From: Candidatus Sulfotelmatobacter sp.
Lineage (GTDB): Bacteria > Acidobacteriota > Terriglobia > Terriglobales > Acidobacteriaceae
DNA: 6,227 nucleotides
Assembly: GCA_030044775.1 (NCBI GenBank)
Contig: JASICF010000564.1
Coordinates: 1-6,227, forward strand
Direction: 5' to 3'
This document shows positions 1-5,451 of this stretch, piece after piece; the first letter of the stretch is position 1, and each line of letters begins with the position of its first letter. The notes beneath the pieces are model-generated. The model saw nothing but the letters and a program-made list of their open reading frames with translations. It had not been told where the DNA came from and did no database searches. Both the position numbers and the translations under genes were made by a program.

Positions 1-179
1 ACTTACTTCAAGAATGCGCCCATTGGTGGCTGTCGTGTATCTTGAGTTGCTTAGACGACGCGAGGCGTTTTTCTTTGCCGCCTTTTTCATGCTTGAACGG
101 TAGCACCGTAGCCTGTGTTGCCGGAAGGTAAATCATTGGAGGATGGTGCCGACGGCCAAGGATGTCGTCAGTTGGCGAT

Positions 180-202
180 AAATCCCGATTACACTCAAAA
201 TG
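180..202 (+). repeat. 23-bp direct repeat, copy 1
   Basis: This 23-bp stretch, containing ATCCCGATTACACTCAAAAT, recurs exactly at 684-706 in the same orientation, 504 bp away. The two copies bracket the DUF1801 gene. Its inner 16 bases also form the left arm of the inverted repeat at 186-229. An exact 23-bp match is far longer than chance predicts in 6 kb. A transposon-end or dispersed-element relic is an inference; no transposase is present. Confidence 0.85.
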
Positions 203-229
203 CTACCGGCGGAATTTTGAGTGTAATCG
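186..229. repeat. Perfect 16-bp inverted repeat upstream of the DUF1801 gene
   Basis: The left arm CGATTACACTCAAAAT (186-201) is exactly complementary to the right arm ATTTTGAGTGTAATCG (214-229). The 12-nt centre is GCTACCGGCGGA. There is no T-run after it, so it is not a standard rho-independent terminator. Its right edge lies 23 nt before the TATACT box at 253-258, about where an operator or activator site would sit. It could equally be two facing copies of a mobile-element end motif, because the same motif appears again at 684-706. Confidence 0.85.
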
Positions 230-252
230 CCTGTCTTGATAAACCAGGCGAA

Positions 253-258
253 TATACT
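253..258 (+). promoter_or_regulatory. Candidate -10 box for the DUF1801 gene
   Basis: TATACT matches the sigma70 -10 consensus at five of six positions and lies 16 nt before the ATG at 275. No good -35 hexamer is present at 16-18 nt spacing. A second arrangement is TTGAGT (217-222, inside the right arm of the inverted repeat), a 17-nt spacer and TAAACC (240-245). Either would place transcription start shortly before the gene. Confidence 0.3.
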
Positions 259-274
259 GAAGCGGGGGCGGCCC

Positions 275-631
275 ATGAAGCGAAAAATGCCCAAAGATAT
301 TGACGAATACCTTGAGCGCCACTCAAGCGAAGATCAGCGACTTCTCCGGCAGATGCGGGCCACGATCCATAAGGCCGCGCCCGAAGCCGCAGAGAAAATC
401 AGCTATGGCATTCCGACTTTCTACCTAAACGGGAATCTTGTACACTTCGCAGCGTTTGCACATCACATCGGCTTTTACCCTACGGCTTCGGGAATCGCTG
501 GCTTCAAGAAGCAGTTGGCCCCATTCGGATCGTCCAAGGGTGCGGTGCAGTTTCCGAAAGACAAGCGGCTTCCGCTCACGTTGGTGACGAAGATTGTGAA
601 ATTCCGCGTGAAAGAGAATCTGCACAAATAG
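275..631 (+). CDS. DUF1801 domain protein (YdhG-like, putative iron chaperone)
   Basis: The 118-aa product matches the single-domain DUF1801 family over its whole length. Visible landmarks are the helical N-terminus with AAPEAAEKISYGIPTF (residues 34-49), HIGFYP (64-69), SKGAVQFP (87-94) and the C-terminal LPLTLVTKIVKFRVKEN. Bacillus subtilis YdhG, a family member with a frataxin-like fold, has been proposed as an iron chaperone. That role is not proven for most relatives, so function here is only suggested. It should be a soluble cytoplasmic protein. ATG at 275 is preferred over the TTG at 236 and the ATG at 287, because family alignments begin close to this point and a G-rich stretch (GGGGGCGG) precedes it. 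It is the only convincing rightward gene, is probably monocistronic, and is bracketed by the 23-bp repeats, which suggests it may have arrived as a unit. Confidence 0.85.
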   Translation: MKRKMPKDIDEYLERHSSEDQRLLRQMRATIHKAAPEAAEKISYGIPTFYLNGNLVHFAAFAHHIGFYPTASGIAGFKKQLAPFGSSKGAVQFPKDKRLPLTLVTKIVKFRVKENLHK

Positions 632-683
632 CGCAGCTTAAGACTTGCCGCCGCACAGCCCTTTACGGCGAACAATTATTGAA

Positions 684-706
684 AAATCCCGATTACACTC
701 AAAATG
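684..706 (+). repeat. 23-bp direct repeat, copy 2
   Basis: This is an exact copy of 180-202 in the same orientation, 52 nt after the stop codon of the DUF1801 gene. It lacks the facing inverted arm seen at copy 1. It is followed by a GC-rich run (GGCCCGGCCCGGGG) and TTTT. That could fold into a 4-bp hairpin and act as a weak terminator for the DUF1801 gene, but is too short to call. Confidence 0.85.
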
Positions 707-725
707 GCCCGGCCCGGGGTTTTGA

Positions 726-749
726 CTGATAACGCAATGATTGCGTCAG
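726..749. repeat. Imperfect palindrome / small hairpin
   Basis: The core ACGCAAT-G-ATTGCGT (732-746) is a 7-bp inverted repeat with a single central base. CTGA (726-729) and TCAG (746-749) can extend the stem with a short bulge. It lies between the second 23-bp repeat and the tRNA 3'-end copy. No T-run follows in either direction, so it is not called a terminator. A protein-binding palindrome or an integration-site arm is possible but unsupported. Confidence 0.35.
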
Positions 750-755
750 ATAACC

Positions 756-776
756 GCGCCCGGAGAGATTCGAACT
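756..776 (-). repeat. Copy of the tRNA-Arg 3' end (att-like direct repeat)
   Basis: These 21 bases are identical to 875-895, the 3' half of the acceptor stem plus the T-stem and T-loop of the neighbouring tRNA-Arg, and have the same orientation. Similarity stops abruptly on both sides. The discriminator base and the remaining tRNA body are missing, so it is not a second working tRNA. Exact duplication of a tRNA 3' end is the usual signature of tyrosine-recombinase integration. Here the two copies are only 119 bp apart with no integrase between them, which fits a scar or relic. A decayed tandem tRNA gene is the alternative. Confidence 0.7.
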
Positions 777-790
777 TGAGGCTCTTTACC

Positions 791-846
791 GGCGTGAGCG
801 AAGCGGGAGCCCGCAGCCGAAATCCCGAAGCGCAGCGAAGGATCTC
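791..846. repeat. Dispersed intergenic repeat-like sequence
   Basis: This non-coding stretch lies between the tRNA and its 3'-end copy. It contains a perfect small hairpin, GCGGG-AG-CCCGC (803-814), and repeated GAAGCG/GCGAAG units ending in CGCAGCGAAGGATCTC (831-846). From memory, motifs of this kind are abundant between genes of Acidobacteriota. Only one copy is in this window, so the assignment rests on recollection, not on repetition seen here. Confidence 0.4.
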
Positions 847-870
847 CAAAGCGGTAACGTGTGGGAACTA

Positions 871-947
871 TGGTGCGCCCGGAGAGATTCGAACTCCCGA
901 CCTATTGCTCCGGAGGCAATCGCTCTATCCATCTGAGCTACGGGCGC
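871..947 (-). tRNA. tRNA-Arg (anticodon CCG)
   Basis: Read leftward, the 77 nt fold into a complete cloverleaf. The acceptor stem GCGCCCG pairs with CGGGCGC, followed by discriminator A and an encoded CCA. The D-arm is GCTC/GAGC with a 9-nt loop. The anticodon stem ATTGC/GCAAT closes the loop CTCCGGA, giving anticodon CCG, which reads the CGG arginine codon. The variable loop is 5 nt. The T-arm GGGAG/CTCTC (one G-U pair) holds loop TTCGAAT. All canonical features are intact, so the gene should be functional. Its 3' end faces the accessory segment and is partly duplicated at 756-776. Confidence 0.97.
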
Positions 948-961
948 ATCCCGGAGTTTTC

Positions 962-991
962 AGTTTACATGGGGAAGTTACGGCCTATCAA
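962..991 (-). promoter_or_regulatory. Candidate sigma70 promoter for tRNA-Arg
   Basis: On the minus strand TTGATA (991-986) matches the -35 consensus at five of six positions. An 18-nt spacer follows, then TAAACT (967-962), which matches -10 at four of six and is preceded by TG as in extended -10 promoters. The -10 ends 14 nt before the tRNA 5' end, leaving a short leader, as is usual for tRNA genes. Confidence 0.5.
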
Positions 992-1104
992 CGTGTCGAT
1001 AAAGCAGAAAGACACTGCCAGAACGAAGGCACGCCGGACTCTTTCGGAGCTGCGGGCAATGGTTGAATCGATGCGAGTACGATTCTGTGCGCGTCCGTAG
1101 GAAC

Positions 1105-1425
1105 CTACCACCGTCCGCGCCCGCCCCCATGCCGGTCCCCACCCCGGCCTCCACGGTCCCGTCCGCCGCCGGCATGCTCGGTCTTGGGGCGCGCTTCGTT
1201 CACGTTCAGTGTTCGGCCACCCACTTGCGAACCATTCAAAGCTGTAATAGCTTTTTCGCCGTCTTCGTTGTTGGTCATTTCGACGAAGCCGAATCCACGC
1301 GAGCGGCCGGTATCCCGGTCTGTCATGATGCTGACTCGATCCACCGGACCAAAGGGCTCGAACAGTTGCCGGAGCTCGTCCTCAGATGTGTTGAAACTCA
1401 GGTTGCCTACAAAAATGTTTTTCAA
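1105..1425 (-). CDS. Single-RRM glycine-rich RNA-binding protein
   Basis: The 106-aa product is one RNA recognition motif plus a short arginine/glycine-rich tail. RNP2 is IFVGNL (residues 4-9) and RNP1 is RGFGFVEM (43-50), both with the aromatic residues that stack on RNA bases. The tail from about residue 86 is rich in GGR, RGG and GRG units and ends in Trp. Bacterial proteins of this build (cyanobacterial Rbp and relatives) are cytoplasmic RNA binders, often cold- or stress-induced; the RNA target here is unknown. The start is TTG at 1425-1423: the family N-terminus MKNIFVGNL begins exactly there, an AGGGG Shine-Dalgarno sequence lies 7 nt upstream, and no ATG or GTG gives a better fit. A promoter-like sequence at 1538-1569 implies its own transcript, with a leader of about 105 nt. 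No strong terminator follows; GCAG/CTGC plus TTT at 1001-1018 is weak, so read-through towards the tRNA is possible. Confidence 0.93.
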   Translation of the reverse strand: MKNIFVGNLSFNTSEDELRQLFEPFGPVDRVSIMTDRDTGRSRGFGFVEMTNNEDGEKAITALNGSQVGGRTLNVNEARPKTEHAGGGRDRGGRGGDRHGGGRGRW

Positions 1426-1432
1426 ACGAGTA

Positions 1433-1437
1433 CCCCT
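1433..1437 (-). promoter_or_regulatory. Ribosome binding site supporting a TTG start
   Basis: AGGGG on the minus strand ends 7 nt before the TTG at 1425. This spacing supports the TTG as the start of the RRM gene. Confidence 0.7.
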
Positions 1438-1537
1438 GCATTGAGCTGTCGAAGTGCGAGCTCGGCGCGGACTGGCAGGTCGGTGATGCCCTTCCTGAAA
1501 TCAGGACGAAGCTGGCGAACAGTCAAATGCGGGCAGA

Positions 1538-1569
1538 AGTATAGCAGGTTTGCGTAATGCAGCTGTCAA
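1538..1569 (-). promoter_or_regulatory. Candidate promoter for the RRM gene
   Basis: On the minus strand there is a perfect -35 hexamer TTGACA (1569-1564) and a -10 TATACT (1543-1538), five of six matches, preceded by TGC as in extended -10 promoters. The spacer is 20 nt, longer than the preferred 17, so the extended -10 may carry most of the activity. Transcription would start near 1531 and give a leader of about 105 nt. Confidence 0.5.
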
Positions 1570-1724
1570 AATCACTCTGCGACAGACCCGCACCAACGAC
1601 GGGGATGCGGATCGGGCGGCGGGCTTCGTTTTCGTGTGTCTGCCCGATGGACGGCGGCATCGGAAATTGTGTGGCCGAGGTCAATCCGTTAAAAAAGTAC
1701 GCGAGACTTAAGAGCTGGCCTCAG

Positions 1725-1907
1725 TCAGCACTTGTCCACCTTCCAGTATCCTTCGCGTTGGTAGCCGACTCGCAGCAGGCGATTCTTAGGATCGTGCCGC
1801 TTGCCGCATCGCGGACAGATCAAATAACGGCTCCACGCTGTGCCCTGCCGGTCGTAATCTTCCGCAACCGCAAATGTCGTTCCGCAACTGCACGGAACCA
1901 GGAACAT
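1725..1907 (-). CDS. Small zinc-ribbon protein of unknown function
   Basis: This 60-aa product has two cysteine knuckles, PCSCG (C6, C8) and CPRCG (C31, C34), which together could bind one zinc ion. A further Cys (C60) is the last residue. It has no signal peptide or membrane segment and should be cytoplasmic. The start is ATG at 1907. Upstream extension in frame would run into typA and has a composition unlike the rest. A weak GAG lies 9 nt before the ATG. It follows typA on the same strand with a 37-nt gap, so co-transcription and possibly translational coupling with typA are likely. I do not recognise the family. A nucleic-acid or ribosome-related role is only a guess from the zinc-ribbon and the neighbour. 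Confidence 0.7.
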   Translation of the reverse strand: MFLVPCSCGTTFAVAEDYDRQGTAWSRYLICPRCGKRHDPKNRLLRVGYQREGYWKVDKC

Positions 1908-1944
1908 GCGCGGTGGCTCGCGATCATTTAACTTTTCGGATTGG

Positions 1945-3777
1945 CTAGCGCGCTTCACTTTCTTCGGGAACTTCCTTTGCGCTTTTCTTGCGCTTATTGC
2001 CCTGCAGAATCTTTTTCCGCAGGCGAAGGGATTTCGGTGTGATCTCCACGAACTCGTCATCGGCAATAAACTCAATTGCCTGTTCCAGATTCAGCTGGCG
2101 AAACGGTACCAGGCGAATGGCTTCGTCGGCGGTGGAGGCGCGCATGTTGGTGAGTTTCTTCTCGCGCACGGCATTTACATCGAGATCATCTTCTTTTGCG
2201 TTTTCGCCGATAACCATCCCTTCATAGAGATCGACGCCGGGGCCGACAAAAAGCTCTCCGCGCTCCTGCAGTCCCCATAACGCGTAGGCAGTGGAAACGC
2301 CAGGCCGGTCGGCGATCAGCGCGCCGGTAAGCCGATGCGGAATTTCTCCCTGCCATTCGGTATATCCGTCAAACAACGAGTTCATCACGATCGTCCCGCG
2401 CGTGTCCGTAAGCAACTGGCTGCGCAGGCCAATCAGCCCGCGGCTGGGCACTCGAAACTCGACGCGAACGCGCCCGTAACCATGATTGTGCATGTTCACA
2501 ACTTCGGCTTTGCGCGAGCCGAGTTGTTCCATTACCACGCCAACAAACTCCTCCGGCACGTCGACCGTAAGGTGCTCGACCGGTTCCATGAGCTTGCCAT
2601 CCACGCGTTTGGTAACGATCTCCGGCTTGCCGACCATCAGTTCGTAGCCTTCGCGCCGCATCATTTCAATTGTGATCGAAAGTTGCAGCTCGCCGCGTCC
2701 AAGCACTTTGAAAGAATCGGTGGTTCCCATTTCCTCGACGCGAAGCGAGACATTGGTTAGCAACTCTTTTTCCAACCGTTCGCGCAGGTTTCGTGAAGTT
2801 ACATACGTTCCTTCGCGCCCGGCAAACGGTGAGGTGTTAACGGTAAAAGTCATTGCAATCGTTGGCTCATCGATCACGATAGGAGGCAGCGGAGCGGGAT
2901 TTTCCACGTCCGTGATGGTTTCGCCGATGGTGATGCCTTCCACGCCGGCAACTGCAACGATGTCGCCTAACGTCGTTTCCGTAATATCCGTCCGCTTCAG
3001 ACCGGAAAAAGAAAATAATTTCGTGATCTTGGTTTTTTGTAGCGATCCGTCGCGTTTGGCAATGGCAACATCCTCTCCGGTGTGCATCGCTCCGTTGAAA
3101 ACACGGGCAATCGCCAGCCGGCCGAGATAATCGCTGTAATCGAGATTCGCCACCAGAATCTGCAACGGCCCGCCAGGATCGCCCTGGGGCAAGGGAATCG
3201 TCCTCAAGATCGCGTCAAACAACGGCCGAAGATTTTCGCCGCCGGTCTTTGCATCCGTGGATGCTGTTCCCGCCTTTGCGTTCGTATACAAGACCGGAAA
3301 ATCGAGCTGGTCTTCTTTCGCGTCGAGGTCGATAAACAAATCGTAGATCTCGTTCAATACTTCCTGCGCTCGGGCATCCGGCCGGTCGATTTTGTTGATG
3401 ACAACGATTGGCGGCAGCTTGGCTTCCAGGGCCTTGCCCAGCACATAGCGAGTCTGTGGCAAAGGGCCTTCGCTCGCATCGACCAGCAGCATTACTCCAT
3501 CGACCATTTTCAGCGCCCGTTCGACCTCGCCGCCAAAATCGCTGTGTCCGGGCGTGTCGACGATGTTGATCTTTACGTCGTGATAAAAAATTGCTGTGTT
3601 CTTCGCGAGAATGGTGATGCCGCGCTCGCGCTCGAGCTCGTTCGAATCCATAACCCGCTCGGCGACAGCCTCGTTCGCCCGGAATGTCCCACTCTGCTTG
3701 AGCATGGCGTCGACGAGCGTAGTCTTGCCGTGGTCAACGTGCGCGATAATAGCGATATTGCGGATGCTTGCGGTCAA
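1945..3777 (-). CDS. typA: TypA/BipA translational GTPase
   Basis: The 610-aa product is a full-length TypA/BipA, close to the 607 aa of E. coli BipA. GTPase motifs are in order: AHVDHGKT (G1, residues 12-19), ERGIT (G2, 51-55), DTPGH (G3, 74-78) and NKID (G4, 128-131). The G5 region reads TNAKAG near 165-170. Then come the EF-G-like domain II, domains III and V, and the TypA-specific C-terminal domain ending in a basic stretch, KSLRLRKKIL plus a Lys-rich tail. The protein binds the 70S ribosome in its GTP form and helps growth and ribosome assembly under stress or cold. The start is TTG at 3777: the next residues align with the family N-terminus RNIAIIAHVDHGKT, AAGGGAG lies 10 nt upstream, and no in-frame ATG or GTG exists before the upstream stop. 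The 132-nt gap to the oxidase gene should hold its promoter, but I see no convincing -35/-10 pair there. The zinc-ribbon gene follows at 37 nt. Confidence 0.97.
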   Translation of the reverse strand: MTASIRNIAIIAHVDHGKTTLVDAMLKQSGTFRANEAVAERVMDSNELERERGITILAKNTAIFYHDVKINIVDTPGHSDFGGEVERALKMVDGVMLLVDASEGPLPQTRYVLGKALEAKLPPIVVINKIDRPDARAQEVLNEIYDLFIDLDAKEDQLDFPVLYTNAKAGTASTDAKTGGENLRPLFDAILRTIPLPQGDPGGPLQILVANLDYSDYLGRLAIARVFNGAMHTGEDVAIAKRDGSLQKTKITKLFSFSGLKRTDITETTLGDIVAVAGVEGITIGETITDVENPAPLPPIVIDEPTIAMTFTVNTSPFAGREGTYVTSRNLRERLEKELLTNVSLRVEEMGTTDSFKVLGRGELQLSITIEMMRREGYELMVGKPEIVTKRVDGKLMEPVEHLTVDVPEEFVGVVMEQLGSRKAEVVNMHNHGYGRVRVEFRVPSRGLIGLRSQLLTDTRGTIVMNSLFDGYTEWQGEIPHRLTGALIADRPGVSTAYALWGLQERGELFVGPGVDLYEGMVIGENAKEDDLDVNAVREKKLTNMRASTADEAIRLVPFRQLNLEQAIEFIADDEFVEITPKSLRLRKKILQGNKRKKSAKEVPEESEAR

Positions 3778-3787
3778 AGGCAGAGTT

Positions 3788-3794
3788 CTCCCTT
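3788..3794 (-). promoter_or_regulatory. Ribosome binding site supporting the typA TTG start
   Basis: AAGGGAG on the minus strand lies 10 nt before the TTG at 3777. A CTG at 3783 would be in frame but only 4 nt from this site, which is too close, so TTG is preferred. Confidence 0.55.
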
Positions 3795-3909
3795 GCGGTT
3801 GTCTCCTACCACTTTACTATGTGCTTGAAGAAGGATGGGCGAGCAAATGCGAGGCCCGCGTTTCTAACTGGCTGGGCCCGGATGAACGTTTAAGAGGCAG
3901 AAGGTCAAG

Positions 3910-5451
3910 CTAGCCAGCCACCGTTTTCTCTTCTTGGATCGGCTTTCCCGCCAGCCGCGCCTCGGCTTGCTTTACCGCACGCTGCGCCGCAAGGATGCCT
4001 TCGTTGGTCGTCGAAACTGGCCCTTCGCAATCGGTATTTGCGAAGAACACCCGGTCCATCGGTTCCCGCGTCAGCGGCTGAATCTCGGTATAGAGCCTGG
4101 GGGTCGACATATACATCGGATGTCCGCGTCGATAGATGTGGACTTCGATCGGATCGACATTCGTTTCCGGTAACAGCTTTTGAAAATCAGCGAGAACATT
4201 TGCCGCGATTTTGCGGCAGCCGGGTTCTGTCAGAAGATAACCGCGATCGTCCTCTTTCATCGGCGTGTAACAAGTAATAATGTTGAACTTCTGCCGATAG
4301 CCCGGCTGCTTCCGCACGACCCAATCGGCAACAATGAAATCGGTAAAGGTATTTCCACCCGGGCACCACGTATCATAGCCGCCGTTGAAAACCGGTTTGT
4401 CGAAAATCAGATTGACCACCGGGTACGGTACATAGCGAATCTGCTTCATTGCATCACTTTGCTTATCCGGCAAGCCTTCGACAATGCGCCGCGTAATGAA
4501 CTTCGGCGTCGCCATGATCACTGTTTTGGCGGAAACGGTCTTCAGTTCTGCATTGTGCATGTACGTGACCTGAACTTCCTGCTTTCCAGGAACCACGGCC
4601 ACGATCGTCGCATCCGTCAGCATGCGGTCTTTATATTTGGGCTGCAGAATCTCGGCTAGTTTCTTTGTGATCGCTCCCAAGCCTCCTGGCCAAGTATACC
4701 GATCGTCGCGGCGACTTTCGCCATCCATTTCTTGCAGAGAGTAAATTCCGATCGCGGCCGCCGTATCGTGGCTCGCAGCGCCCCAATTCGAAGGGCCGAA
4801 GTTGTCCCACCATTCCTTTAACTCGCCGGGATATGCCTTCAGGAAATCGGAAAACGGCAGCGCAAAAAGCTCGCGCGCTCGTTTCTCGACGTCGATGGCC
4901 ATCATCTCCTTCTTGAACTTTTTGAATCCTTCGCGAACCGAAGACGAATAGGGCAACTTGTTGAGGCCCTCGCCCCATGTATCCAGTACCAATTCGCCGC
5001 GAATAATGCTCGCATCCGAATTGTTAATCGGAAGCGGTGGCAAACCGATTTCTTGTGCGAAATGGTAGGTGTATTCGTCTCTCGTTAGGAATGCCGAGCC
5101 TGTGCCGTAAACATTCCCCTCGTATTCCATTTCGTAGGCATTGCCGCCCCAATGCGGTTCTTTTTCCAGCAGAAGAAAATCGTGATGCTGCAGTCGGTAA
5201 GCCGCTGCCAATCCGCTCACTCCGCCACCGACGATCACCACATCATGCCGTGCCGAAGCTGGTGGGCGGGAAAAAGATTCGCTGCCCTTGTCTCGCACCT
5301 GATGGCAAACCTGATTGTGCTCACCCTCAACCTCAGCCGCTGGATCATGGGACGAGGCCTGCGCCGACAACAACGACAGATCGAGTGGACATCCCGCCGT
5401 CACCGCACCTGCAACCACGAACTTGATGAAATCTCTGCGATTAGAACTCAT
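3910..5451 (-). CDS. Tat-exported flavin amine oxidase-like oxidoreductase
   Basis: The 513-aa product is an FAD-dependent oxidoreductase of the amine oxidase/phytoene desaturase-like superfamily. The N-terminus SNRRDFIKF followed by a hydrophobic segment is a twin-arginine signal, so the protein is probably exported folded with its FAD. The FAD-binding Rossmann motif VVIVGGGVSG has glycines at 75, 77 and 80, with the ribose-binding acid near E96 and a WGGNA loop at 101-105. The C-terminal FAD-contact segment DRVFFANTDCEGP lies near 466-478. Substrate is not readable from sequence. The neighbour, a polyamine-type permease, makes an amine or polyamine the best guess, with aldehyde, ammonia and a reduced acceptor or peroxide as products. 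The ATG at 5451 overlaps the permease stop as ATGA, and GGAGGG lies 9 nt upstream, so translation is probably coupled. TAGC around C21 resembles a weak lipobox, so a Tat lipoprotein is possible. Confidence 0.85.
   Translation of the reverse strand: MSSNRRDFIKFVVAGAVTAGCPLDLSLLSAQASSHDPAAEVEGEHNQVCHQVRDKGSESFSRPPASARHDVVIVGGGVSGLAAAYRLQHHDFLLLEKEPHWGGNAYEMEYEGNVYGTGSAFLTRDEYTYHFAQEIGLPPLPINNSDASIIRGELVLDTWGEGLNKLPYSSSVREGFKKFKKEMMAIDVEKRARELFALPFSDFLKAYPGELKEWWDNFGPSNWGAASHDTAAAIGIYSLQEMDGESRRDDRYTWPGGLGAITKKLAEILQPKYKDRMLTDATIVAVVPGKQEVQVTYMHNAELKTVSAKTVIMATPKFITRRIVEGLPDKQSDAMKQIRYVPYPVVNLIFDKPVFNGGYDTWCPGGNTFTDFIVADWVVRKQPGYRQKFNIITCYTPMKEDDRGYLLTEPGCRKIAANVLADFQKLLPETNVDPIEVHIYRRGHPMYMSTPRLYTEIQPLTREPMDRVFFANTDCEGPVSTTNEGILAAQRAVKQAEARLAGKPIQEEKTVAG

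Larger units (their letters stand above)
1..274. other. Left-edge region without a convincing gene
   Basis: No complete gene is seen here apart from the repeats annotated separately. Two fragments touch the left edge. On the minus strand an ATG at 90-88 opens a 30-codon frame that stays open to base 1 and begins MKKAAKKNASRR; it has no recognisable Shine-Dalgarno sequence. On the plus strand a frame ends with TGA at 43-45 after YFKNAPIGGCRVS and could be the last residues of a gene lying to the left. Neither can be assigned to a family, and at most one is likely to be real. Confidence 0.4.
1426..1724 (-). other. Leader and upstream region of the RRM gene
   Basis: No gene is supported in these 299 bases. 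The part nearest the RRM gene would be its 5' untranslated leader. It contains a compact inverted repeat, TCCTGA-TT-TCAGGA on the minus strand (1506-1493). The far end, after the zinc-ribbon stop codon, carries a run of six T on the minus strand (1696-1690 region), but no convincing stem precedes it, so a terminator for the typA unit is not called. Confidence 0.5.

Noticed and set aside
1..90. Leftward ATG frame (MKKAAKKNASRR...) running off the edge
   Set aside because: It has only 30 codons, no Shine-Dalgarno sequence and no family match, so it is too weak to annotate as a gene.
180..706. CRISPR-like repeats
   Set aside because: Only two direct copies 504 bp apart with a gene between them; no regular short spacing and no cas genes.
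707..723. GGCCCGGCCCGGGG followed by TTTT as a terminator
   Set aside because: Only about four base pairs can form with a 3-nt loop, and the T-run is four bases; not convincing.
704..1100. Two rightward frames across the tRNA (reading GEIRTPDLLLRRQ and RPERFELPTYCSGGN)
   Set aside because: They are the antisense of tRNA-Arg. Such peptides are well-known database artefacts from translating the complement of tRNA genes.
1063..1931. Rightward frames at 1063-1557 and 1557-1931
   Set aside because: They are antisense to the RRM gene and the zinc-ribbon gene, which have clear motifs on the other strand.
3082..3828. Rightward 248-codon open frame opposite typA
   Set aside because: It lies fully antisense to the well-conserved typA coding sequence; its sequence matches no family and is explained by codon bias of the opposite strand. 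The same applies to the shorter frames at 1988-3130.
3853..3878. GGCCC/GGGCC inverted repeat downstream of the oxidase gene
   Set aside because: The arms are 5 bp with a 16-nt loop and no T-run follows, so a terminator or operator is not supported.
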